64,000 bases of DNA from JALSRK01 sp964461995 (lineage in GTDB: Bacteria > Acidobacteriota > Terriglobia > Bryobacterales > Bryobacteraceae): NCBI GenBank assembly GCA_964461995.1, contig CAYWXL010000013.1:25875-89874 (forward strand), in the 5' to 3' direction. The first letter of the stretch is position 1, and every line of letters starts with the position of its first letter. The position numbers and the translations under genes were made by a program. Positions 43,205-50,582 of this stretch are shown in pieces. The notes beneath the pieces were generated by a model. It had not been told where the DNA came from and searched no databases. It saw only the letters and a list, made by a program, of their open reading frames with translations.

Positions 43205-44041
43205 ATGCCTGAGATTCACGAGGAGACCGTCCTGCAGTTCGAGGACGTGCGTCTGCAGTTCGCCGACAGCGACCGCCCTGCGCTCGACGGGATCTCCTTC
43301 GCCTTGGCGGCCGGCCACTCTTGCGTGATCATGGGCGCGGCGGGCAGCGGAAAGACCGTCCTGCTGAAAACGGCCGTCGGTTTGCTGAAGCCCGACTCCG
43401 GCCGGGTGCGCCTGTTCCGCGAGGAAATCACCCGCATGAGCGAGAAAGAGCTGTTCCGGCTCCGGGCCAAGGTGGGCATCCTGTTTCAGGAAGGCGGCTT
43501 GTTCGATTCCTTGACGATCGAGGAGAACGTCGCCTATCCGCTGGTGAATCAGCCAGGGGCCCACTTTTCGCCGGAAGAAGTCCGTCGGCGCGTGGTAGAA
43601 GCCTTGCGGCTCGTGGAACTCGATCACACTCTGGAAAAGTTCCCCAGCGAGTTATCCGGGGGCATGCGCCGGCGGGTGGGGATCGCCCGCGCCAACGTGA
43701 CCGAGCCGCCACTGGTGCTCTACGATTCGCCGACCGCGGGGCTCGACCCGATTACGGCGCACACGATCATGGGCTTCATCATCAAAGAGCGCGACACCAA
43801 GAACACCACCACGGTGATGGTGACGCACCGTTATCAGGACGGCAACCTGCTAGCGAAATATCGATACAATCAGGTAACAGGACGGCTGGAGCGCGCGACC
43901 TCGGAAGCCGGAGACGGTGGCCCTCCGACGCGGTTCATGGTGCTGCGGGAGGGAAAGCTCGTCTTCGAGGGAACGCAACAGGAGTTGGAAGCGTCCGCCG
44001 ACCCGTACGTCCGGAAATTCCTGCGGACCGTCGGCGGGTAG
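43205..44041 (+). CDS. mlaF: MlaF-family ABC transporter ATPase with atypical Walker B
   Basis: A 278-residue ATP-binding subunit. It has Walker A GAAGSGKT (about 44-51), a Q-loop at FQEGGLFDSLT and the signature LSGGMRRRVGIARA. The D-loop region of Walker B reads LVLYDSPTAGLDP: the glutamate that normally follows the Walker-B aspartate (DEP) is Ser (codon TCG). The H-loop His is present in MVTHRYQDG. Loss of the catalytic base may slow ATP hydrolysis. The C-terminal extension (about 225-278) resembles MlaF tails that contact MlaB. It starts seven bases after the permease gene and is followed by the MCE gene. Confidence 0.9.
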   Translation: MPEIHEETVLQFEDVRLQFADSDRPALDGISFALAAGHSCVIMGAAGSGKTVLLKTAVGLLKPDSGRVRLFREEITRMSEKELFRLRAKVGILFQEGGLFDSLTIEENVAYPLVNQPGAHFSPEEVRRRVVEALRLVELDHTLEKFPSELSGGMRRRVGIARANVTEPPLVLYDSPTAGLDPITAHTIMGFIIKERDTKNTTTVMVTHRYQDGNLLAKYRYNQVTGRLERATSEAGDGGPPTRFMVLREGKLVFEGTQQELEASADPYVRKFLRTVGG

Positions 44042-44060
44042 AGAACGATTAGGTAGAGAG

Positions 44061-45134
44061 ATGCCTTCGAAAGAGAAAGTCCGGTGGGCGCAACTCAAGG
44101 TCGGGCTGATGGCCATCTTCGCGCTCTCGCTCATCGCGGTGCTTATCTTCCTGATGACCGGGGAGCGGAAGTTGTTCGGCGAGAGCGTGATCGCCTACAC
44201 GTACCTGGACGACGCCGCTGGCATCAACCCCGGCTCTCCGGTCCGGCTGAACGGCGTTCTCGTGGGCAGCGTCCGGAAGGTGGAGCTTTCCGGCGAAACA
44301 CGGCCGAACCGGGCCATTCGCGTCACCCTGAGCATCGACAAGGAGTTCCTTTCGCAGATTCCGTCGGACTCAGAGGCGCTGGTGGCTTCCGAGAACGTGC
44401 TCGGCACGAAGTTCATCAATATCAAGCGCGGCCGCGGCAAGACGCCGATCGAGGCCGGTGGGGAGATCGCCGCGCGGGACGTGCGCGCGTTCGAGGACCT
44501 GGTGGCCGAAGGCTACTCGACGCTCGACTCGTTACGCAGCATCCTGCGCCGGGTGGACGCAATCATTGCCGAGGTCGAGGTGGGCCGCGGCAGCGTGGGC
44601 AAACTGCTCACCGACGACGCGCTCTACGAGCAGCTCACCGGGACGGTCGCTGAGGCGCACAAGCTGACGGCTGCGCTCAACCGTCCCGCAGGGACGGTGG
44701 GCAAGCTGATCAACGATCCGGCCTTGTACGACGAGCTCCGCGACGCCATCGCCCGGCTGGACGCCATCATTGACGGCGTCGAGCAGGGCGAGGGCACGGT
44801 AGGGAAGCTGCTCAAGGACGAGGCCTTGTACGCTGACGTCCGCGCCACCGTTCAGGAACTTCGCCAAGTGATGGCCGACGTGAACGCGGGCAAAGGGACC
44901 GTCGGTAAGTTGCTGAAGGACGAGGCGCTCCACGATCGCGTAGCGAGCGTCGTGGAGCGTCTGGACACGACGCTCGCAAAGGTGAACGCTGGCGAAGGCA
45001 CTCTTGGGCAGCTCCTGGTGAATCCGCAGCTCTACGAATCGCTGAACGGGGCCAGCTACGAACTGAACGAATTCCTCAAGGAATTCCGGAAGAATCCCAA
45101 GAAGTACCTGCGGATCAAGGCGTCCATCTTCTGA
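44061..45134 (+). CDS. mlaD: MCE-domain (MlaD-like) lipid-binding protein with 34-residue repeats
   Basis: A 357-residue protein anchored by one N-terminal transmembrane helix (about 13-33). The MCE domain is at about 42-125 (INPGSPVRLNGVLVGSVRKVEL, ALVASENVLGTKFINI). The C-terminal half contains five copies of a motif G-x-G-T-V-G-K-L-L-x-D-x-A-L-Y, whose second glycines lie at residues 177, 211, 245, 279 and 313, exactly 34 apart. They probably build a long helical needle that oligomerises into a tube, as in Mce and PqiB proteins. The frame is open upstream to 43917, but the ATG at 44061 with GGTAGAGAG is the start. It is the third gene of the transporter operon. Confidence 0.92.
   Translation: MPSKEKVRWAQLKVGLMAIFALSLIAVLIFLMTGERKLFGESVIAYTYLDDAAGINPGSPVRLNGVLVGSVRKVELSGETRPNRAIRVTLSIDKEFLSQIPSDSEALVASENVLGTKFINIKRGRGKTPIEAGGEIAARDVRAFEDLVAEGYSTLDSLRSILRRVDAIIAEVEVGRGSVGKLLTDDALYEQLTGTVAEAHKLTAALNRPAGTVGKLINDPALYDELRDAIARLDAIIDGVEQGEGTVGKLLKDEALYADVRATVQELRQVMADVNAGKGTVGKLLKDEALHDRVASVVERLDTTLAKVNAGEGTLGQLLVNPQLYESLNGASYELNEFLKEFRKNPKKYLRIKASIF
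44583..45050 (+). repeat. Five tandem 102-base repeats encoding the MCE needle
   Basis: The DNA encoding residues 175-330 of the MCE protein repeats every 102 bases at the protein level, with motifs such as GTVGKLLKDEAL in copies 3 and 4. Copies 3 and 4 are the most similar at base level, suggesting recent duplication or gene conversion. The flanking copies have diverged. Confidence 0.8.
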
Positions 45135-45160
45135 GGCGCCCGGCCGCCGCTATCGGGTCC

Positions 45161-46024
45161 ATGGATTCCGGCCGCCCACAGCCCGCCCGCGACGGCGCAC
45201 CGCGCCCGCGCCTACTGGTGAACGCCGACGACTTCGGCTTCACACGGGGCGTCAACGAAGGGATCGTCGAAGCGCACACCTCGGGGATCCTGACCGCCGC
45301 CACTCTGATGGCCACCGGGGAAGCGTTCCACCACGCCGTAGAGCTAGCTCGCCGTACGCCGACCCTGGACGTAGGGTGCCATATCGACCTCGTGCAGGGT
45401 GACTCGGTGTTGAAACCCGGGCGGCGTCTCCCGGCCACTCCCGCCGGCTTGGCTGCGGCGGTGGCTCTCGGACGGTTCCCGGTCGAGGAAGAGATCCGCG
45501 CGCAAGTGCGCAGGATCGTCGATGCGGGCATCCGCCCGAGCCACATCGACACACACAAGCACACCCATCTGTTCCCGGCGGTGTTGGCAGCCGTGGCCCG
45601 CGTGGCCCGCGAGTTTGATATTCCTTGGGTGCGGGTGCCGGTCGATTCTCCGGTTCCCGGCGACGGGATTCCCAGTCGGTTACGGCTAATCGCCTGGGGG
45701 GCGCGCCGAATGCGGCCGGTTTTCGACCGCATTCTCTCCCGCCACGGGCGCCGCACCACTGACTACTTCACCGGATTCCAGCTCACCGGCCGGCTCGACA
45801 CGCCTACTCTAGCGCAGCTCATCCGTAACCTGCCCGCGGGTTCAATCGAATTGATGTGTCACCCAGGTTACTGTACAAAAGAGCTTCTCCGTGCTCGCAC
45901 GCGTTTGAAGGAGAGCCGCGAGAGGGAACTCGAGGCGCTGCTGGCTCCCGAAGTGAGGGAGGCCGTGGAGGCCGCCGGCGTGGAGCTGGTGAATTATCGC
46001 CAACTGGGAGGATTCCATGAATGA
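45161..46024 (+). CDS. YdjC/ChbG-type carbohydrate deacetylase (HpnK-like)
   Basis: A 287-residue protein with the YdjC fold. Metal ligands and catalytic residues are readable: LLVNADDFGFTRGVN (Asp-Asp), HIDTHKHTHLFP (two of the His ligands) and IELMCHPGYC near the C-terminus. Members deacetylate N-acetylated sugars such as chitobiose; HpnK relatives act in hopanoid biosynthesis. The N-terminal 16 residues are disordered. It follows the MCE gene by 26 bases and its last eight bases overlap the start of the OsmC-like gene, so the three are probably one transcription unit. Confidence 0.85.
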   Translation: MDSGRPQPARDGAPRPRLLVNADDFGFTRGVNEGIVEAHTSGILTAATLMATGEAFHHAVELARRTPTLDVGCHIDLVQGDSVLKPGRRLPATPAGLAAAVALGRFPVEEEIRAQVRRIVDAGIRPSHIDTHKHTHLFPAVLAAVARVAREFDIPWVRVPVDSPVPGDGIPSRLRLIAWGARRMRPVFDRILSRHGRRTTDYFTGFQLTGRLDTPTLAQLIRNLPAGSIELMCHPGYCTKELLRARTRLKESRERELEALLAPEVREAVEAAGVELVNYRQLGGFHE

Positions 46025-46493
46025 TGTAGTTTACAAAGCGAACATCCGAATCGAACGGGTCCGGGGGCCGATCCGCCTCGCTTGGCTGCCCGGCGAAGCC
46101 GAGCCGGTGACCTTCGGCGTCCACGGGGCCATCGCCGAGCACTACGGCGTGTCCCCCGAGGAGTTCGCCCCGCACGCCACGACGATCGACTACGTCATCG
46201 CCGCGGCCGCCGGTTGACTGATGGGGACTTACGGAGGCGCGCTGGAGGCGCGTCAGGTTCCCGCGAGCGGGGGGAAGCTTGTCGCCGAAGCGGCCGGCGA
46301 GGTGGAGAAGGAAAGTGACGGCGTCCTGGTGCTCAAGCGGATCCATGTCACCCTGCGGCTGAGGGCGCCGGAGACGGCCCGGGAGACGGCCGAGCGGGTG
46401 CACGGGTTCTTCGCCGATAAGTGCCCCGTATACCGGTCGTTGAAGGCGGCGATCCGGATCACGACGAGCCTGGAGTTCGAGCCCGAGGGTTAG
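46017..46493 (+). CDS. OsmC-like protein with in-frame UGA, probable selenoprotein
   Basis: Two short same-frame frames (46017-46217 and 46221-46493) are joined by TGA at 46215-46217 and one CTG codon. Read through, the product has 158 residues with selenocysteine at 67. The N-terminal part ends ATTIDYVIAAAAG-U and the second part continues LMGTYGGALEAR, placing U exactly where OsmC/Ohr proteins carry their first (peroxidatic) Cys in AAxxC. The second redox Cys is Cys136 in FFADKCPVYRSL. OsmC-type proteins reduce peroxides through these two residues. A SECIS-like hairpin follows the UGA and selB lies within 1 kb. OsmC-like selenoproteins have been reported in selenoproteome surveys. The alternative, a broken gene or a sequencing error, is less likely because both halves are intact and the hairpin is present. 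Confidence 0.82.
46223..46262 (+). promoter_or_regulatory. SECIS-like hairpin directly after the UGA codon
   Basis: Lower stem GGGGAC (46223-46228) pairs with GTTCCC (46257-46262), including one G-U. An internal loop follows, then upper stem GGCGCGC (46236-46242) pairs with GCGCGTC (46248-46254), again one G-U. The apical loop is TGGAG (46243-46247), with G in its second position, starting 26 bases after the UGA. Bacterial SECIS elements need such a loop 16-37 bases downstream with a G in the first two loop positions, where SelB binds. It lies within the coding sequence, as bacterial SECIS elements do. Confidence 0.75.
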
Positions 46494-46514
46494 GGCGCCA
46501 GACCAGGGGCGGCC

Positions 46515-47426
46515 TCAGCGGTAGTAGCCCCGGCGGGCGCGGATCTCCACGTCGCCGTAGCGCTCGCGGACGGCTGGGACGACCTCCACTTCGATGGTAC
46601 GGAACTCGCCCGGCGCGCCCTCCGGGGCTCGGTAGTGCAGCGAGTAACGAGTGCGGAGGTTCTCGAGGAGCGCCTTGAAGGCGTCTCCCGCTTGGCGGGC
46701 GCGGATGGTCTCGCCGCCGGTCTCCCGGGCCAGCAGGAAGACGTCGGAAGGGGTGAAGTCGGGGTTGGCCCCTGCGCCCAACGGCCGCGGCGCCCGGGCG
46801 TTGCGGGTGGCGATCACGTTGAGGACGGCGTCGGCTTCATGGAGAGCCCGCAAGACCTCTTCGTTGGGAACCCGGTAGTTCAGGCCGAGGTTGTCGGTGA
46901 GGATGATGATCGCCCGGCGTCCCGGGGCTCCAGCCGTCTGTTCGCCAAGGTAACGCGCCGCGTTGATCACTGCGGCGTTGATGCGCGTGCCGCTGCCTAG
47001 ACCGCGCTCTTCGACGGCGGTTCGGAGGCTCTGAGCCACCGCCCGGAAGTCGCTCGTGAAATCCTGGTGCACCCGCGTATGGCGGCTGAAAAGCATGACC
47101 CCGACGTGGTCGGCCGGCTTCATCGCCCCCAGCGCCTCTTGGGCGGCGGCGGCCATCTGTTTCAGGTGGCGGCTCATACTGCCGCTGACGTCGAGCAGCA
47201 GCAGCACCCAGAGCGGCTCAGTGTCGCGGCCGAAGTAGACGATCTGCTGCGGCGTTCCCATGTCCCGGACGATGAAGTCCTCCCGGCGCAGATCTTCTAC
47301 GGGCCGGCCATCGGCGAGCACCTGAGCGTCCACTTTCACCAGCAGCACGTCGGCACGGAATACCGGGGTCTGCTGCGCCGGGCAGATGGCCGCCAGCGTG
47401 AATAGTACGATGGAGAGTGTCCGCAT
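46515..47426 (-). CDS. Exported VWFA-domain protein (acidobacterial VWFA-related family)
   Basis: A 303-residue protein with a signal peptide (about 1-20). After a short beta domain (FRADVLLVKVDAQVLADGRPV, DFIVRDMGTPQQIVYF) comes a von Willebrand factor A domain with the MIDAS motif VLLLLDVSGSMSRHL and later ITRINAAVINAARYL and IIILTDN. This matches the VWFA-related proteins abundant in Acidobacteria. It may bind proteins or metal in the periplasm; the function is unknown. Two ATG starts are possible, 47426 or 47438; the former overlaps the selB start on the other strand (shared CATG). Convergent with the OsmC-like gene. Confidence 0.82.
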   Translation of the reverse strand: MRTLSIVLFTLAAICPAQQTPVFRADVLLVKVDAQVLADGRPVEDLRREDFIVRDMGTPQQIVYFGRDTEPLWVLLLLDVSGSMSRHLKQMAAAAQEALGAMKPADHVGVMLFSRHTRVHQDFTSDFRAVAQSLRTAVEERGLGSGTRINAAVINAARYLGEQTAGAPGRRAIIILTDNLGLNYRVPNEEVLRALHEADAVLNVIATRNARAPRPLGAGANPDFTPSDVFLLARETGGETIRARQAGDAFKALLENLRTRYSLHYRAPEGAPGEFRTIEVEVVPAVRERYGDVEIRARRGYYR

Positions 47427-49296
47427 GCGCAATATCATTGTCGGAACTGCGGGCCACATCGACCATGGCAAGACGGCCCTGGTGCGGGCCCTCACGGGGA
47501 TCGACACGGACCGGCTAAGCGAAGAGAAGCGCCGGGGCATCTCTATTGAACTCGGCTTCGCCCACCTCGATCTCGGCCGCAACCTGCGCCTGGGCTTTGT
47601 CGATGTTCCCGGGCACGAGCGCTTCGTCCGCACGATGCTCGCCGGGGCGGCCGGCATCGACATGGTCCTGCTGGTGGTCGCCGCCGACGAGTCCATCAAA
47701 CCACAAACCCGCGAGCATTTCGACATCTGCCGCCTGCTCGGGGTCTCGAGCGGCGTGATCGCCCTCACGAAGGCCGACCTCGTCGATGAGGAACTGCTCG
47801 AGCTGGTGCGCCTGGAGGTGAAGGAGTTCGTGCGCGGTTCGTTCCTCGAGGGTGCGCCGGTAGTAGCGGTGAGCGCCCGGACGGGCGTGGGTTTGGAAGA
47901 ACTGAAGCGGCGGCTGGAGGAGGTGGCAGCCCGGGTGGCTCAGAAGGACGCTTCACGGCACTTCCGCCTGCCGGTCGATCGCTCGTTTGTGATGAAAGGT
48001 TTCGGGCGGGTTGTAACCGGCACACTCGTGTCCGGCTCGGTCCAGGTCGAGGACGAGGTGGAGATTCAACCTCTCGGAGACACGGTCCGCGTCCGCGGCA
48101 TCCAGGTGCACGGCGAGGCGGCGCAGCGGGCGGTGGCCGGCCAGCGGACGGCGTTGAACCTCGCCGGGCCGGCGGCCGACCGCGTGGTCCGGGGCATGAC
48201 GCTGACGAAGCCCGGTCTGTTCCAGCCCACGCGGACCGTCGAAGCGCGCTTCCATCTGCTGGCCGGAGCGCGGCCGCTGAAGCATCGCGCTCCGGTCCAC
48301 TTCCACGCGGGAACGGCCGAGGTGATCGCCGAGGCGCGCCTGCTCGAAGGCGAGGCGGTGGAACCCGGCGCCTCGGCCCTGGTGCGGTTCCTGCTCCGCG
48401 AGCCCGTGCTGCTGCTGCCGGGGGACCGCTTCATCGTCCGGATGTTCTCCCCGGTAGTGACCATCGGCGGCGGAGAAGTGCTCGAGATCGCCCCGCCGCC
48501 CCGGATCCGCCGGGCTGAAGCCGCCCGGCGCCTCCGGACGTTGGAGGCCGGCTCGGCGGCGGACCGGATCGCCCTGCTGGTGGCCGAATCCGAGTACGGG
48601 CTGGGAACCGATGCGCTGGTGGCCCGCACCGGACTGCGGGCCGAGGAGATCCGCGAAGCGGCGGCGGGCGAGGAACGGCTCCTGCTGTTCGAGGGGCCGT
48701 CGGCGTGGCTCGTGGACCGCAAACGCTATGCCGCCCACGCCGCCAAGGTGCGCGCTGCCCTGCGGGAGCACCACCGGGCCCATCCGCTCAAGCCCGGAAT
48801 GCTCAAGGAGGAGCTGCGCTCGCGCGAACTTCCCGGCGCCCCGGCTTTTTACCCGGACGCGATCCTGGCCCGGGAGCGGGATCTGGTGGCCGAAGGCGAT
48901 ACCGTACGGCTGGCCTCGCACAAGATCCGCCTCCGCGGCGACGAAGAAGAGGCGCTGCGCAAGATCGAACAGGCGTTCCGGCGAGCCGGGCTGGCGGTAC
49001 CGGCGGTGAAGGAGGTGCTGGCTCAGTCCGGCGTCGATCAAGTCCGCGCCCGCAACCTGCTCCAGGTGCTCCTTCGGGAAGGCAAGCTCGTCCGGGTCGG
49101 CGACGAGCTCGTCTATCACGAGACCGCGATCCGAGACCTGCTCGCGCTCATGGCCCGGCATCGCGGCGACCGGTTCAAAGTTCCCGAGTTCAAAGAGTGG
49201 ACCGGTGTCTCGCGCAAGTACGCGATTCCGCTGCTCGAGTACCTGGACCGGCGGCGCGTCACCCGCCGGGAGGGCGACGAGCGCGTGGTTCTCTGA
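47425..49296 (+). CDS. selB: Selenocysteine-specific translation elongation factor SelB
   Basis: A 623-residue SelB. Domain I is an EF-Tu-like GTPase with GTAGHIDHGKT (G1), the RRGISIELGFAHLDLG effector region characteristic of SelB, DVPGHERF (G3) and LTKADLVD (G4). Domains II-III follow (SFVMKGFGRVVTGTLVSG), and the C-terminal domain IV is a row of winged helices (about 370-623) that recognises the SECIS hairpin. It delivers Sec-tRNA to UGA codons. The ATG at 47425 has GGAGAG seven bases upstream; an ATG at 47410 is possible. selA, selD and selC (tRNA-Sec) are not in the window, but the presence of selB implies this genome uses selenocysteine. Confidence 0.95.
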   Translation: MRNIIVGTAGHIDHGKTALVRALTGIDTDRLSEEKRRGISIELGFAHLDLGRNLRLGFVDVPGHERFVRTMLAGAAGIDMVLLVVAADESIKPQTREHFDICRLLGVSSGVIALTKADLVDEELLELVRLEVKEFVRGSFLEGAPVVAVSARTGVGLEELKRRLEEVAARVAQKDASRHFRLPVDRSFVMKGFGRVVTGTLVSGSVQVEDEVEIQPLGDTVRVRGIQVHGEAAQRAVAGQRTALNLAGPAADRVVRGMTLTKPGLFQPTRTVEARFHLLAGARPLKHRAPVHFHAGTAEVIAEARLLEGEAVEPGASALVRFLLREPVLLLPGDRFIVRMFSPVVTIGGGEVLEIAPPPRIRRAEAARRLRTLEAGSAADRIALLVAESEYGLGTDALVARTGLRAEEIREAAAGEERLLLFEGPSAWLVDRKRYAAHAAKVRAALREHHRAHPLKPGMLKEELRSRELPGAPAFYPDAILARERDLVAEGDTVRLASHKIRLRGDEEEALRKIEQAFRRAGLAVPAVKEVLAQSGVDQVRARNLLQVLLREGKLVRVGDELVYHETAIRDLLALMARHRGDRFKVPEFKEWTGVSRKYAIPLLEYLDRRRVTRREGDERVVL

Positions 49297-49305
49297 GGGG
49301 CGGCC

Positions 49306-50472
49306 TCAATCGAGCCGCGGCACCGGCGTCTCCCGGCCCAGATCGTCGGCCGAGACGTAGCCGGCGTAGATCGTCAGGGTGATGTCGATAGCCAGCTCCA
49401 GGTCGCTTTCCGGCGCCCGGCCCTCTCGCAGCGCGGCCAGGAAGTCTTCCAGCTCCTTCCGGTAGCCGAGACTCCAGCCTTCGTCGGGCGAGGCGGGGAT
49501 CCAGCCCTCGTTCGAGCTGATCTTCTCCACCAAATAGAGGTCTTCGAACTGCTCGTGCTTCGGGTTGTAGACATCGACGACGTTGATGGGGCTCATCCGG
49601 CAACGTGTACGGTGGTTGTTGGCGAAGACCTCCACGTAGTCGTAGATGCCGCCGAGGACGATGTCGGAAGCGGTGATGTCGGCCACCATGCCGTCGTCGA
49701 AGACGATGTGCATCACGCAGTAGTCCTCGATGGGGTCCTGGTAGCCGGTGCGGATGAAGCCTTTGTCTTCGAAGGCCGGTTTGGCGGTGATGGAGTGGGT
49801 GCGGGCGGAGACGGCTACGGGCCGGATCGGCTTGCCGGTGCGGGTGAGGCCTTCCTTGCGCTTGAGGTAGAGGATCGCCCCCAGCGGATGGCAGCCTTTG
49901 GCGATGAGCGCGCCGCCTCCCTGGACGCTCCAAACGCCGTACACGGGGGAGTGGGAGCCGTTGTGGGACTCCTCGCCCTGCAGCCGCAGCAACTGGGCCT
50001 TCGTCTTCTCGACGATCTCGCGCTCCTTTTGGATCGACGGCGCGTAAACGAAGTTCTCGGCGTAGCCCAACGTGATGCCCGCAGCGCCAACCTCGTCGCG
50101 TAGCCGGCGAACCTCAGTGGTGACGGACTCGAGCATCTGCCCCTTGGTGAACTCTCTCGGGGAGCCGAAGAAGCCAGTGAGGGGCTTTTCGACGATCACG
50201 TGCTTGCCGGCCTTGGCCGCCGCCAGGATGTATTCGCTGTGCGAGGAGGGTGGCGTGCAGATATCGAGCACGTCGATTTCCTCTAGCATGGCCGCTACCG
50301 AGTCGTAGGCTTTGATGCCGTGCTTGGCGGCGAAGGCTTCGCGGCTTTCGGCCCGGGCGGAGGTGACGCCGACCACCTGGGCTTCGGCCGGCATGTTCTC
50401 CAGATGGAAGCTCGCGGCAAAGCCGGCGCCCGCGATTCCAATGCGGAGCTTGGCTCTATTGTCTGCGCTCAT
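49306..50472 (-). CDS. Gfo/Idh/MocA family oxidoreductase
   Basis: A 388-residue NAD(P)-dependent dehydrogenase. The Rossmann domain starts LRIGIAGAGFAASFH and has LDICTPPSSHSEYILAAAKAGKHVIVEKPLTG, which includes the conserved EKP. The C-terminal alpha/beta domain follows (FDDGMVADITASDIVLGG, RMSPINVVDVYNPKHEQFEDL), as in inositol or deoxysugar dehydrogenases. The substrate is probably a sugar or sugar acid. The ATG at 50472 has GGAGGGAGGG before it; a further in-frame start at 50517 is less likely. Convergent with selB, ten bases apart, no shared function apparent. Confidence 0.88.
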   Translation of the reverse strand: MSADNRAKLRIGIAGAGFAASFHLENMPAEAQVVGVTSARAESREAFAAKHGIKAYDSVAAMLEEIDVLDICTPPSSHSEYILAAAKAGKHVIVEKPLTGFFGSPREFTKGQMLESVTTEVRRLRDEVGAAGITLGYAENFVYAPSIQKEREIVEKTKAQLLRLQGEESHNGSHSPVYGVWSVQGGGALIAKGCHPLGAILYLKRKEGLTRTGKPIRPVAVSARTHSITAKPAFEDKGFIRTGYQDPIEDYCVMHIVFDDGMVADITASDIVLGGIYDYVEVFANNHRTRCRMSPINVVDVYNPKHEQFEDLYLVEKISSNEGWIPASPDEGWSLGYRKELEDFLAALREGRAPESDLELAIDITLTIYAGYVSADDLGRETPVPRLD

Positions 50473-50582
50473 GTTCACTGACCCTCCCTCCAGGTTCCCC
50501 TTGCGGTAAGCTCTCATTATACCCAGCCCGCGAGATGTGCCAAGCGACTCATTCCAGGCAAGTTATCACCGGCCCTTCGTTG

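Noticed and set aside
46017..46217. Stand-alone 66-residue protein ending at the TGA
   Set aside because: It lacks a complete fold; the same frame continues directly after the TGA with the rest of an OsmC-like protein, so a readthrough gene fits better.
46494..50582. tRNA-Sec (selC) near selB
   Set aside because: The gaps around selB are too short (10-65 bases) for the 95-base tRNA, and no long-acceptor-arm structure was seen. It is presumably elsewhere in the genome.
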